Source of the DNA: Mortierella sp. BCC40632
Taxonomy: Eukaryota; Mortierellomycota; Mortierellomycetes; Mortierellales; Mortierellaceae
Assembly (NCBI GenBank): GCA_011634665.1
Contig: WAEK01000018.1
Coordinates: forward strand, 845,501-909,500
Direction: 5' to 3'
Length of the DNA: 64,000 nucleotides
The notes beneath the pieces were generated by a model that was not told the origin of the DNA, did no database searches, and saw only the letters and a program-made list of their open reading frames with translations. The position numbers were made by a program, and so were the translations under genes. This document shows, in pieces, positions 23,993 to 37,100 of this stretch (its first letter is position 1; each line of letters opens with the position of its first letter).

Positions 23993-25804
23993 TTATTCTG
24001 CGTGGAACTGTTGAAAACAGTTCCTTGTTTTGTTGACACAAAGTGGGACATCGCACTCAACACACCAGACTTGACTTTGGTTTGGACTTTTATGATCCAT
24101 GAATATCAGCTTTCTTGAGGCTCGCCAGGAGCACCACAGGCAGGTAGAGCGCCTTTCTCTCCATTCGGCGAAATGGTTTCCTTGGATGAAACGAACGTTT
24201 GATAGTTGGAAGTTCTTGGTCACCCTCTTTCGTTTGGAACTTCTATTTCCATCCTCATCCATCTCACAACGCGGCCGCTTGTTTTTATGGTGAACAGAGT
24301 CAATGAGACCCCAAAAAAGCGAGCTTTGGAATTCTCTCTGGGTCAGGTGTGATCCTGCTTTGCGAGCAATGAGATAGGTGTTGACGATTACAGTGTCCAG
24401 TAACCAGAAAAAGAGAGGCATCCAGTTTCGGCGACTTTTTTGTTGTGTGATATGGTAGGATCTTAGTCGATCGGCAATATCAACACCTCCCATGTTAAAG
24501 TTGTAGTCATCGATGACTTTGAGAATCTTGAGTTCCTTTCTCGGTGATGAACCAAACACTGCTCGCACCTTGACTGCATTCGTGCTTGTTTCTCGGGGTC
24601 GACGCCTTTCTCTTATCACCTCCCACTGTTCTCCAATCATGCCATGAATCGTCGTGAGCATGGTGACCGGGCCATTGTCTTGCCAGAGCACTGCCAATAC
24701 CCCATCCTTTATCACACCAGATCGAGTATCCCAGTCGAGCTTGACACTTCTGTCTACTTGGAGCTCTTTTGGTACACCTCCTTGTTTCTTTGCTGTACCG
24801 CATGCTCCAACTCCAATATCCCTGAAATACTGGAAAAGCTTGACGCTTGAGAAGTAGTTGTCCATGTATACATTGTACGATAACCAAGATTAGGGAAGCT
24901 GCTGAACCAAGTGATTCACAATGTTGCCAGTTTGAGTGAGTCCATCTACCTTTTCAACCAACGGCGTGGAAATCCTTGAAGTCGGAAGGAAGGTGTACGT
25001 GTATCCTGATTCGCATAGAGAGAAAACCTTGAACCCCTCGGGGGTAGGCTTGTTCTTTATGTGGACAGTGTGAGCACTTCGGTCAGAAAACCGTATCATC
25101 ATCTCATCCACTGAAACGTTGGTTCCTGGTGTGTAATACTTCTTTGATGCTTCGCGGACATGAGAAAGCAGAGGCTCCACTTTGTCGAAATACTGGTTGA
25201 CTGGTTCATCAGGGGGTGAGATGTGAAGGTACCTCTTGATCTGCTCAAACCGGATGGTCTTCATATATCGCGATATCTCATGAACCGGTCCTCTGTTGTC
25301 TTTGTTCCAACAATGTTCTGGGGATGAGATTCCATGAAGTCCCAGATAAATAGTCAGAGCAATCCAAGTCACTAGCTCGTTCATGTCCAATGGTTTCCAG
25401 GCACGACCAACAGATCCAGCTTTCTTGTTGATGGCGTACATATTGGTGTTTGTCACAATCGTGTTGAGCATTGAGTCTGTGAAAAAGAGGCGAAACAAAC
25501 TAACTGGGGCGGGAACTCCAATGTTAAACGGTGCTGGTAACCGGATAAACGACTTATGTTCAGTATGGACCAATGGTTTGAAATTCGGAGGGGGCGGCAA
25601 CTCCACTGGGGGGCTACTTCTCCTACCCCTTCGTTTTACCACTACCTGGGCGGGCTCACAGTCGCTTTCAACTTCTTCATGGTCCAAGTCTTCATCTATG
25701 TGCTGACGGAAAGAGAGAACCGGCGTAAACTCCTCTTGCCCATCCTCCTCTTCCAAAAGAGCTTCGCCCACGGCCACTACTGTGTCAATTGATGAGATGC
25801 TCAT
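23993..25804 (-). pseudogene. piggyBac transposase with one in-frame stop
   Basis: A DDE transposase of the piggyBac (DDE_Tnp_1_7) family that would cut and paste the element. The frame runs from ATG 25804 to the stop after 23996 and would be about 603 codons. It is interrupted only by TAA at 24892-24890, which lies in frame between QQLP and SWLSYNVYMDNY. The reading frame is otherwise continuous across it. Visible family landmarks are NVSVDEMMIRF (first catalytic Asp), VYMDNYFSSVKLF (second Asp), DYNFNMGGVDIADRLRSY (third Asp region), a basic segment KRKR, and a C-terminal cysteine-rich domain with CLWC, CVEC and a final Cys/His pair. The acidic N terminus is normal. No intron fits the stop because no suitable GT or GC donor flanks it. 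It is either a very young pseudogene or a copy needing readthrough or RNA editing; the first is more likely. Confidence 0.85.
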
Positions 25805-25945
25805 TCAAATGAGAGAAATTGGTGTCGTCGTTGTGAATGATGATATGATCATCCTTACTCCTGGCTGTATTTTTTAACCCTCTTCTGTTCGCAATTTTGA
25901 GAAATCGAGCTGGAAAAATATAAACTGGAAAATTGCCCGTCTAAA

Positions 25946-25959
25946 GGTTTAAGGGATAG
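25946..25959. repeat. Right terminal inverted repeat of the piggyBac element
   Basis: Inverted copy of 23899-23912. The TTAA inside it at 25949-25952 is preserved here but reads TTGA at the left end. Confidence 0.7.
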
Positions 25960-26790
25960 CTCTATATCAGACTAGGGAGCAGTCTCTCCTCTTTCCCCTA
26001 GTACTTGCCTAGCTCCTTTTTGCAACAAGTACCAGACCTTTTTTTTTTTTTTTTTTTTTTTTTTCGCACTATACACCGACCATTGACCTCAGTCAGTTCA
26101 AAGTACGTTAGAGGATGGTGTGAATGAATTATCTGATTCTGAGGGTGATGTTTTACGGTTGTTGACAGTGTTACTCTCTATCTTTTCACATACTCGAGAT
26201 TTCAAAGAGTACCGAGCCTTCAAATGAAGATACTCAATCTGCTTAATTAGACTTTGCGTTCCCCCCTCCCCTTTTCCCCCCTTTTTTTCCCCTTCAAAAA
26301 GTGCAGCTGAAAGAGCTCGTTCGCCGATCCTTTGCTGTAATAACAAGGTCATTGACATGGGAGTTGCATAAAGTAGCGGAATGACATTTTTTTTTTTTCT
26401 TTTTTGGAGACTCTTGAACCATCAATATTAGGGATAAAGACCCTTTACTTTAGGGGGGGGAGGGGGTTCGCCTCGAGAAGCTGTTTTGATGTTAGAAAAA
26501 CAAGTGGATTGGAGATTAGAGAGAGAGAATGGAAAGATCGACTCTGCTGTAATTAGTCTACTGAGGAGGAAGGAAGGGCAGTCGCCTCTACCTTCCAGGA
26601 TACTCATTCTCATTCTCAGTGTCAATCTTGGGTCACTTTGCAATTATTTAGAGGTGGTTCGGGTTATCACGCGTTGTGATATCGATATCGCATAAAGCGC
26701 TTTTTTGTTTGGTTCCATAGGCGAACGACCTAGTCATAGTACCCATCTCTTTAGGTCCGAGGACTACCATGCTTCCAAATACCACGCACA

Positions 26791-26821
<31 letters not shown>

Positions 26822-27040
26822 CGTGTTGTTTTATGAACTATATACAGGCTTTCTTTTTTCTTTTTCTTTTCTTATATATATTTTTTTCTACGGGTGGGGT
26901 GGAGGTAGGGGGATAGAGTTGTTAGTGTTGCGTTTTGTTGGATGTTTGGTATCGTGTAAGGTAGAGGGGTAAAAACTTTTTTTTTTTCCTTCTTTTTCTT
27001 TCTCTCTCTTTCTTATATATATTTTTTCATTTTCATTCCA
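25960..27040. other. Spacer between piggyBac element and MMS19 3' end
   Basis: About 1.1 kb with poly-T runs near 26040-26064 and 26791-26819 and no recognisable gene. The part next to 27041 should be the MMS19 3' UTR. Confidence 0.4.
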
Positions 27041-27424
27041 TTACGCATTCTTGGACCAATGGTCACGACATTCTACTGCTTCACGTCGCACCAAACGCTT
27101 GTGATCATCTAGAACCCTAGACAACTCTTTATCCACTTGTACCCGATAGGGTTCCAATTCCTTCCAAGAGATGATCGTCGGAAGCAGACTCAAACATTTC
27201 AGAGCATCCACCCGCACCTGGATAGAAGTGGATCCTTCATGATCAAGACTCATCAGTTGTAGCAACAAAGGCACAAGAGTCGTGAGGTGCTCCTTGACCA
27301 ACTCGGGCGATCCATGACTGAGATTGAATACAGTTCCCAGTGCCAGAGATGCAAAGATTTCGCCGGGGCTGGAAGATAGTGAGCGGAGGAGGACTGGCAG
27401 GAAATGAGTCTATAAAAAGTTGAA

Positions 27425-27516
<92 letters not shown>

Positions 27517-28490
27517 GTAAAAATACAATTTGTATCGGGTAATTGACCCCTCCCTTGTCCCAGGGTCTATTGTCTATTTCTCGAGGGGGGGAGAGAGACT
27601 TACTGTTGCGAGTTCGGCATGAAGAACCTGTTTTGGCGAATTTTGCAAAAGATGCGAGAGTGCAATCAAAAAATTACACCGAGTAGGTGTTTCTAATCGG
27701 GCGTAACAATGAAACCCAACAAAAAAAAAAAAAAAAGGGTCCCATTAGTTCCAAAGTAGTCTTACTCTAACTCCAACCTTTAAAAACTTTGCCACTATAA
27801 AAAGAGGGGCTCCTACCTTCGCCAGGCATCTGGACTCCATTCAACATCAACGGGACGCAGTGATTTACAAAGCGCTGTTTATGCAAGGGCTAAGAAGAGG
27901 AAAGAGGAGTACGGATCTCCTGTTATTCTCTGTTCTCTACCCTATCATTAGAAAGAAGAAAAAATTCAAACAAAGCTTGTGATCGAATTCAAACTTACCC
28001 GAACGACGGCAAACGTCTCCTTATTAAGAATTCCAGCTTGGTCGCCCGCAATAATCCCAAACCCATTCGCTGCAATGGTACCCAAGGCTCGATCCGAGAA
28101 CAAAGTCAAGAGTTCATCCAAAAGTGTAAGACTAAGAGCATGTGCACTGAGAACCAAAGCCTTTGTGATCCAGATATACATCAACAATGCGGATTCAGGA
28201 GAAATCACTGGTGGTGTGGAGGTAGGTGTAGGTGTCGAGCCAGCATTCTCGCGTTGACGTGAGATAAGAATCTCATGAAGTCGAGGCATCAACGTTTTGC
28301 TCAACAGTGGTTCGAGCGCATCCCGTTTGTTGTACTTGTTAAAGATCGTGGCGACTGCCCTCACCATGGCGAGTTGTTGAGTTGGATTGGATGTCCGGAG
28401 AGCCATTTCTGCCATCGTAGCTGTAAAATCTTGCAGATTGTCCACTGCCAGCGTCGTCTAATTTCCAGGTACAGATCAGATCAGATAAGG

Positions 28491-28521
<31 letters not shown>

Positions 28522-31500
28522 AGCGTAAGAATTCTCGGTGAAGAAGGAAATGGAGAGCATTGAACTTGCCCCCCTGCCCTCCCTCCTTTAGTGGTTTCAC
28601 TCTCTGGTAATATCTCCGACTGCTTCTTCCAGAGCATAAATGATTGATGTATTACCTCTTGTCTACAAGTCTCTACAACTACTGCAAACAACAATGCTGT
28701 ATTCTGTTGGGATGTCCTCGAGTCGGAATGGAGCGGAGTGAACGGGAGTTGCTCATATTCTGGTTTATAGGTGGCCAGAATCGAGAGATTCCCCAATGCA
28801 AAAAGATGGAAAATGGCATTAACAAAGGTATTTTGCTCGCTATTCAGGTTAGAGAATGAGTCATACAAAAGTATGGAGATTGCAAGAGCAAGATGTTGAA
28901 GGGGATAGGGTCATGTTAGGGAACCAAGAAATTCTTATTTTTTCTTTCTTCACTTTCCACAGGGTCAGTCTCCAGCTCGGCTGCTTACCTGGCATTAGAT
29001 TGGACCATTACAATCCGTATAATCTCTGCAATGATCTCTAGAGCCTCCTTCGATGTCATTGGATGTGATGATGTATCCGACTCTGCTACAGTAGGATAAA
29101 TACTCATGCCCAAAAGATGAGGCACAAGATGGTCGAGATATCCGGGTATATCAGCATGTCGAAGCGCAGCCTTGGCTCGTAAGAGCCGAACTATCGCCTC
29201 CAACAAGGCCATGGTATATGAAATCTCCCCGCTCGTGAACTGGTTCTTGCCATTGCAGACAGAGTCAATGTTAATCAGGACCTGTGGCACGACCAGTTCT
29301 GATAACGTCGGCTCCACACCAATCCGCGCCAATGCATAGAGCACATACTCTGGAGAGAGCATATGGTCCTCTTCGACTGATCCAGATCCTTGGTTCATTT
29401 TCGAGGATGCGGGCAGGATTCGGATGAACCTTGGCAACACATGCTTCCGTATAACTCCTGGGAATACTAGTGCCAATGAGCCAAGCATATCAATCGCAGC
29501 TTCCCTAGAATGGTGTTGATAAAACAAATAAATATCCAAAGTCCAAAACCATTTACAATCGTCAGGATCTTTTCTTCTCTCTCACTCACACATACAAACT
29601 CACACACACACACACAATTTCTTTGCCCTTGCATAAACCTTACCTTATCTCAGTATCAGGGTCTTCCAGTGCAACACTAACAAGGTATTGCACTCCAAGA
29701 GTCACATCAGCCTCCGTGATGATCTTGCGCAGGACAATAAAGCCCATGACTCCATGGATTCCTGCGAGTCTCAGTGAACGACATTCGTTGGACATGATGG
29801 CTCCTGTAAAGAGCTCGATGAATTCATTCTTGTATCCCAATAGAGGTGTAACAAAATCAACATCATCTAAGAACAATGACTGTTCATCAGTACAGTGATA
29901 TTTGACCCGTGTCCATTCATTGCGTGTCCTGTTGACACTGTGGGATTCCACATACATTCCGGTGAGATGACCCCAACTGTTCCATAGAGGATCTTGTTTG
30001 CTTCCACAAGGTCGATCAGCACAGTCAGGATGGCATGTTTGTGTGCAGTTTCGACACTGGATGAGTAAAGAGACAGTAAAAATGGTACTACGCCAAGTGT
30101 CACGGTTGCACAGGCAGGGTCTATGTTATGTAGTCGAGAGAGCATAGAGTATATACGAGTCAAGGAAAGGTTCAAGAAGATTATGTTTGGCAATTGCGTG
30201 AATAGAAAGTAAGTTACCAGATGCGACAGCGCAGGTCATCAGCACCATGCCGCTCATCCGTGCATGCTTGAGATCTGGTGAACGGATATACTCTATGCAC
30301 TCAGCAACGATGGGCTTCAGGAACTGTTCGACAGCGTCCTCAAGTCCTCCGATACTGACGCACATTGAAAGTTCTGTAGTCACTGCCCGAAGCATCTTTA
30401 GTGCTATTTGAGCCAATTCGTCGCTGGACTCATTAAAAATCTGATGGAATAGATTAGTTGGCCTGGACGTGCCTGAAATGGAATAGTGCCGTTGATTTTG
30501 CTGTGAGCTGTACGTGGTAACCATACCTCGTTCCTGAGCGCAGTCCAGATCTCCTCAGAGTAGGGCATGAATGACGATCCATATGATGGGCAGCATGCCG
30601 TAATCGTCTCCATCGCATCCTTCTATGATTGATTGTGGTTGAGGGAAAGATGGTGAGCTTCTTATGCCTCTCAGGATGACTCTAACTCTCTGTCAAGCCC
30701 CAGTCCCTCCTCAGGGCTCTATTTTTTTTTTTTTTTTTTTTCCACTTGGACGGCCAGCAAACAAAACAGAGTGAATCTTGTACCTTCGCAAGTATAGAGT
30801 TTGAAGACAGCTTTTCCAGCAGCAAGGGCAATGCAAACTTGGCAAAGTATGGCGTAGCGGAGAGACATTCATTCAACCCTGCCTTCAGTTGTTCCGTCGT
30901 CACGACCCGAGGATCAAAAGGTTGAGGTGTGAATGTGATGGGGAAATAACAAAAAGTGACCTCGAATAGATCCTAAAAAGGTGTCCAGATCGTTTTTTTT
31001 TTAAAGAGCGAAGGGTGAGAGAGTGTACGAGTGTACAAGGAAGAGACATATCCATGATCTAGTCGCATCTTAAAAAAACACTGATTCCTCTATCCAATAC
31101 CTCAACGTGGCGGGCAATGTCAAAAAATTGAATGATGCCCTTTATCAACGAAAACACCAACATGAGGTTGTTTGGGTCCTGCTCGCCGTCGACATTTTGA
31201 ATGATTCCAGAGACAAAATCCGATGATATCGCCTGGAGACCTAGCTCATGAGCAGGAGAGGAAGCAATACACGTTTAGAGACAGGGTCGCAAGGGCAGAA
31301 AAAAAAAAAAAAAAAAAGGCGAAGAGAGAAAAGAAAAAAAGAAAGAAAAAAAAGGTCGGGAGCGGGAAGGGCTGTGAGGACCAGGGCAGGCTTTGATTGA
31401 GTGTTCCACAAAAAATTTTTTTTTCTCCTGTCTGTCCAGAGGAGGAGGGGGTTGAACGCTGGGACCATCTTCCTCTTCCCGATGAGTGCCGAATATTACA

Positions 31501-32301
31501 GTCCTTCTTTTGTATTGTTTGCATGTCACTTTTCTTTCTTTCTAGTTGCTGCTATTGCTGTTGTTGTTGTTGTTGTTATTGTTGTTGTTGCTTACAATCT
31601 GCGTGGTTTCTGATCACAGAGTCAAAGAAGAGAAACGCCTGATACCGAGCCGTGTGATGGTACGTCTGCACATTGACAAATGATAGCACCCTAGGGCGAA
31701 TTCCATGGATAGAGTAAAGCAAAAGAGGAGGCCAATGTTTGTAAACAGGGTGCTTTTGGGCAAACCGCAACTCGTCCAGTCACTCGGTACAAAAAAAAAA
31801 AAAAAAAAAAAAAACACGACTTACGCCTGGCACGCTTTGACAATGACTGGCTCATGGAACTGATCATACAATGAAAGTACGTAGAGTCCTCGCAAGACCT
31901 CAGGGACGCAGGCCTGATCAGCCAACCGCTCACAGTAAAAGTCCACCAGAGCCAATGCTAATGGAGAGTAAAGCAACAGGAAGAGTGTGGGAGAGTTTTT
32001 TTCGCTTTAGTAAAAGAAACTCTTGTGTCTTGTGGAACCGAAGAGAGGTGCTCCCTAAGAACGCTCATTCCCCCTTGGGCCACAAATGGTAGATAGGTCA
32101 GGCAATGGGGAACCCGAGGAGAGGAGAGAAGAGGAGAGGAAGAGCGCCTCTTGCATTCCATTGTCTGTGTGGTCAAGTGCGAGTTACAATGCAGAGGATG
32201 AGAAGGGGAGGGGACGCGAGAAGGGTGTGTGCGGGATATATGTGATATGCTACTGCAAAAGAGAGAGAGAGAGAGAGAGAGAGCGAAAAAGAGAAAAAAA
32301 A

Positions 32302-32360
<59 letters not shown>

Positions 32361-33067
32361 GAGGAAGGGGGAGGGGTAAAAGATGGGGCTCAACCCTGTC
32401 TACGTCTGTTCTCAACGAGCAAGCACATGTCGGCAAAGCACAGTCAGCAGTATTTACCTGTCTCCTTTGATACGCTGGATTGGTTCACCAGGGATGTTGT
32501 CGTCGCGACCAGGGCCGTCGCTATGTCCAAACAACAACAAACGAAAAAGGTCAAAGATTGTTAGAGAACAACGATTGTCAAGCAGGAGAGATGCCAGGGG
32601 CGTTCAATTGTTGCCTTCCCAGTCAATAATGGATCTGATCGCGGTAAAGCAAGATCTTGACCACAGCCTGGAACCCTCCCGCCTCGTCCCAATAGGTGTG
32701 GCAGAAAGAGAGAGAGAGAGAGAGAAAGAAGGGAAGAAAGAAAGAAAGAGGCTGGCTGTTGTTATTACCTTGGGATCGAACAAGGGCCTGCTCGCTCACA
32801 AGGTGGCCTTTGAGCCCCTGCATGAGAGATAGGAATCCTCCTGATGGTTCCGTGTTCACAACTGGGGGGATGACAAGGAAGAAAAAGAGCCATCAGACAA
32901 GACGCGACGATTTTTTTTTTGTGCATGGGTCCATTCTGCATTTGTGCATTGGAAGACTCGACATTGAAAAGATCCACTCTACCCTGGACAATGTCGCGAA
33001 TGGTGGCATCGACGCGATCCTGCGAATCGGACAGCGCATGAATGTAGGCTGTAATTAGCCTTTCCAT
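27041..33067 (-). CDS. MMS19: MMS19, cytosolic Fe-S cluster targeting HEAT-repeat protein
   Basis: MMS19 delivers iron-sulfur clusters, with the CIA targeting complex, to DNA polymerases, helicases such as XPD and other nuclear enzymes. The gene has about 15-17 exons on the minus strand; only some junctions were worked out. The N terminus reads VDATIRDIVQG then FLSLMQGLKGHLVSEQALVR, as in the MMS19 N-terminal domain. A middle part has ECLSATPYFAKFALPLLLEK, matching the vertebrate RAVLASTPRFAEF region. The C-terminal domain has WITKALVLSAHALSLTLLDE and ends with a HEAT repeat, VLDDHKRLVRREAVECRDHW, then a TAA at 27041-27043. The start ATG at 33067 is the first in frame after a stretch with no convincing exon. 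Introns hold long homopolymers and an 87-base GA repeat. The identification is firm; exon limits are approximate. Confidence 0.9.
27427..27513. repeat. GA dinucleotide microsatellite in an MMS19 intron
   Basis: About 43 pure GA units. In the sense of MMS19 it is a CT tract just after the donor side of the last intron, whose acceptor lies at about 27411. Confidence 0.9.
32261..32356. repeat. GA-rich microsatellite with a poly-A core
   Basis: GA units flank an A run at about 32294-32310 inside an MMS19 intron. The longer of the two GA blocks has about 24 units. Confidence 0.85.
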
Positions 33068-34195
33068 TTCTGTTGCAGCGTCTGGCTCACCTGGCGTCGG
33101 ATGGGCACTTTGGGGGGAGTGGAAGGGTAGGGGGAAAGCGAAGGGAAGTCAAAGGGAAAGAAAGAAAGAGAAAGAGAGAGTTGGGTTTGCAAGAGGGTGA
33201 GAGGGCACACTCCTAAGGTTTATCAGATCGACCGTCACGTGCAGCCAGTGTTATCAGATTGCGCCCCCACACACGTCCCTCTCACACTCTCTGTTTCTCT
33301 CCTTCTCTCATATTTTTTTTTTTTTTTTTTTCTCATAGCCATTCTGAGAGAACGAAAAAGGGCTGTCTAAAAGGTGTACGTCTCTCGATCCACTTCAGCT
33401 TTTCTTTCTCTTTCTTTTTTTCTTTCTTTCAAGGCTGCATCCTGCTGGTCATTCCGTCTGACACCCAGTCCTCCTCTCACTTGCCCAGACCCTAGCACAA
33501 GTAGGCGAAAAAATGTGAGCCATTGAATTTGATGTCAGCCCCTGTCCCCCCCTCCAGGGCAAAAAAAAAAAAAAGCGAGGGTGACATTTTTGTTCTCTGT
33601 GCTTGATGTTTACACTCCTTTTTTTTTGCCAACGCTTTTTTTTGCATTGTACCACAATGAGGGTACTTTCTTTGCTCAACAAGTTTTTTGACTCGACTGT
33701 GCAAAGTGTGCTCCCCCCCCTTCTTTTTTGTTTCCACTCTTCAGTCTGACCTTGATTCCATTGAGCGGTACAGTACGCGCCTCAAAAGTCCATCAATGCA
33801 AAGAGCCAGAAAAGTCTTATAATGCGGGCTTCAAAATACGCCTCAGATTCGTCATTGAATCTGCATGTATCTGACCCGGTATCTCTTACTCTCTCCTCTT
33901 CTCTCTCTCACTCCTCCTCCTCTCTCTCTCCCCTCCTCCTCCTCCTCCTCTTCTCTCTCCCTCCCCTCTCTGTGCTGTGTGTGTCTTTTCCAGGCGAAAA
34001 GAAAAACAGAAAGAGCTTTGCCCGCATTGCATATGTTAGCCCTTTCGTCTCTTTTCTCAATACCATCAACCTTTGCCTTTTTGTGTCGTGTGGACTCCCA
34101 GGCTTTCTTCTTTCCTTTTCTTCTTCATTTTCTTCTTCTTACTCTTCTTCTGGTTCTTCTTCCTCTTCTTTAATTGCAAATTAAGAATGATTTTC
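33068..34195. other. MMS19 promoter region and POL1 downstream region
   Basis: About 1.1 kb between the MMS19 start and the POL1 stop. It contains poly-T near 33311-33330, a CT-rich part at 33890-33970 and no recognisable gene. Both flanking genes are on the minus strand, so this is the downstream end of POL1 and the promoter of MMS19. Confidence 0.4.
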
Positions 34196-37100
34196 TTATC
34201 GAGAAGTAATCTTCACAAAGCTAAAGAGCTGAGTCAAATCAACAAATCGGCGAGCATTCTTGTTAACATACATATCCGCACAGGTCTTGAGATGTTGAAT
34301 CATAGTCCTGTTCTCTTCAATACGGACTTGGACATCCCCATTCTTCTCAAAGTCAATCTTCTGTAGTGCTTTGTTCACGTCAAAGATATGACTGAAGTAC
34401 GACAGCTGTGTGTAAAGGGCACTGTCAGAATACTATTTGGGCGGATCGATCAGAAGGGGGTGAGGAGGGAGGTGAACAAACATAAACAGAGACGTTTAGA
34501 GTTTGTTTATGTGGTGAGTATGACAAGCATTGACAAAGGAAACACACGACAGAGATCAACTGAAAGTCTCGACAAGTTCATGCTCGTACCTCATTGTGCA
34601 TGATTCCACGGCAGCCTTCCACCAAACAACGGCGGCCCACAACGCTCACCATACGTGTTCTGTTGCGGCAGCTCTGATCGTCGCATACCACCCAGCCCTG
34701 GTAAAATCGTTGGATATACTTTCGAATGGTGCATGTGAGTTGCACTGAAGCGGATGCTGCTCCCACGATTGTTTGGCAGTTGGTGCATTGGAGTCCAAAA
34801 CGACTCACAGAGTCCTATTTGGGAGAGAAGGGGGAAGGGGGAAGACAAATCGGTAAGCTGGTGGTAAATGGCAATTGCGCCAGTTTTGCAAAAGTGATCA
34901 GCCTAGCCAAAAGTTAGGATTACCTCCTCTACTAGTAATCCAGAGCATGTAAATGTCGTTTGGCAGGCGCGGCATCGCAGTTGGAGCTTCTCAGCATCCT
35001 TGAACCGTTCAGCATCTGAAAGCTGAGATCCAAGCGTCTTCAATTCTTCTTCTTGCCCACCAGGGCGAGCAGCAGATCTAAACTTGGACGTATCGAGTCC
35101 TAGACATTCTGCAAGCCTCGTCGCATCCGTTCCTTCGATGGGTCCACAAAGACGATCCAATGGAGGATGGACTTGTTGATTTAGATAGTATTCAAAATCT
35201 AAGGCGTAAAAAAGCGGGTCGAGACCAAGTTAACTAAAAAATCTTGCATAGCATCTTGGAAAGGTTTGACAAGAAAGATCACATTAGCAGGAAGGGTAAC
35301 TTACCGATGGTAAGATTAGAGTTAGGCTGCAGAACCTCATCTGGATGGTATGCGCGATCGGCATAACTTCCTTTTGACGAAGGCGAGTCTTCATGAACAC
35401 AGATGACATATGGGACTGTGTCACCCGCTCTAACGCTGATGCCTTTTTGCTTCATCCTAAGTGCGACCTGAACATGGGGCTGTGTCTTTGCATCTGCATA
35501 CTCTTCTGGTGCTTTAGTCAGGCCCTGTGCGAGTGCAACAATGACTTTGTGTTAGCCATGACGATTCAATGCAGCAAGAATAAGAATAAGAATAAGAATA
35601 ATAATAAAAAGAGTGCGTATACCTTGTTGACAACAAACTTGTCGATCGGAATAAGACCACTCCGTGTCTCCTCTCCAACAGTGCGGAGATAGCTATGGAT
35701 GTTCTCGACAACCTGCTCCCGATCTTGGTTATCTCGTGAGAGAATCTGATCCAGAACATAGCTAAAAGAGATCCAAGAATACATAGGACTGTGTGATTAG
35801 TCGGAAGTTACTTTCTCTCCATCGCTCTCTCCATCCATCTCTCTCTAAAAAAAAAAAAAAAAAAAAAACCGTTGTACAATATCTACAGTTTCCCTTCTCC
35901 ATGCAGTTACCTGGAAACGTCCTGACTGAGGCCGCACCAATCACGACGAACCATATCCAGACCTTTGGTCTCTACCACGGTATTGAGTTTGCCATTCTTT
36001 TCCACAACGGCCAAAGCTGCATACTTCTTCTTCTTCAGAAGCAACATCCGCTGGTACATTCCATCCATCTCAATTTCAAGCAACTTGTAGCGACCATTGA
36101 TAATCTTTTTAAAGCCATCAGCAATAGGTTGGACTTCTTCCTGTTGCCTTGTGTTCGTGTTGATCATAATCGAGTCCGTGTCACCATAAATAACCTAAAG
36201 CAAGTTTCACCCCTCACCCACACAGCCACGCGGAGGAAACCACAGAGGGGTTCATGGTCAGCAAATTTGACACAACTACTCAACTCAGCGCCTAATTTAG
36301 ATTTGATATAATAAGCGTTGCTTACGTCAAGTCCGTTCTCAGTAGCGAGATCGACAGTGTTTTGAAGAATTTCTCTTCCTTTGGATGTAATCAACATGGC
36401 GAGGGGCTTGGCGTAGAAGCGCGAGTAAGATGCACCCAGACAACCATACATAGAGTTGGCTGTCAACTTGAGACCCTTTTGACGAATGTCGTACTATACT
36501 CGGATGGAACAAATTATTATGGTTATTTAGTGTTTGTATTGTGCATCCCCACAAGGGCTTCATCCTCTCCCTTTCTTTCTCTCCTTTTTTCTCTTTTATC
36601 GTTATAAAGCACAAGATCACTATTACCTCTGCATATTTTGCTCCTGTAGCATATTTCATCAACTTTTTGACTTCTCCTCTCCGCTGAACCAGGTTGGCAA
36701 GAAGTTTGGGCAGAATGCCTTGTGGGACATCATTATCTGGGTTCTCTGGCAGAGCATCTTCGTCCTAAAAAAAGAAAAAAAAAAATTGTCAGCGACCATA
36801 GCTGAAAGTAGAGATGACCCTTGCCATCAAAAAATCTCAAGAAATACCATCTATTAAGGAGGAGCTCTGAAAAAACTTACCCTGCTCGCATCAAGCTTAA
36901 CTGTAGTGAAGCAAATGTTATACTCTTGGATGATAGAAGGATACAAACTGTTGAAATCCAACAATAGGACATATTGATCATAGAAGCCTTTTTTAGGCTC
37001 CAAGACCAATCCTCCAGAATACTGAGGTTTACGTCTTCCTTTTTTGGAAGATCCTGTGGCTGCTCCAGCTCCTGTCCCATCATCTTGTTCATCTGGGTCC

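Larger units (their letters stand above)
23899..25959 (-). mobile_element. piggyBac-type DNA transposon with imperfect terminal inverted repeats
   Basis: The element is about 2.06 kb. Its ends, CTATCCCTTGAACC at 23899-23912 and GGTTTAAGGGATAG at 25946-25959, are inverted matches at 13 of 14 bases. A second shared block, ACGGGCAA, lies just inside each end (23924-23931 left, complement at about 25933-25940 right) with different spacing. Both ends contain CCCTT as in many piggyBac-like elements. The usual TTAA target duplication is not seen directly outside either CCC, so the boundary is tentative or has decayed. One transposase frame fills the element on the minus strand. Confidence 0.75.

Noticed and set aside
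25874..25880. TTAACCC as the right end of the piggyBac element
   Set aside because: The orientation is wrong for a right end, and the inverted partner of the left repeat lies further out at 25946-25959.
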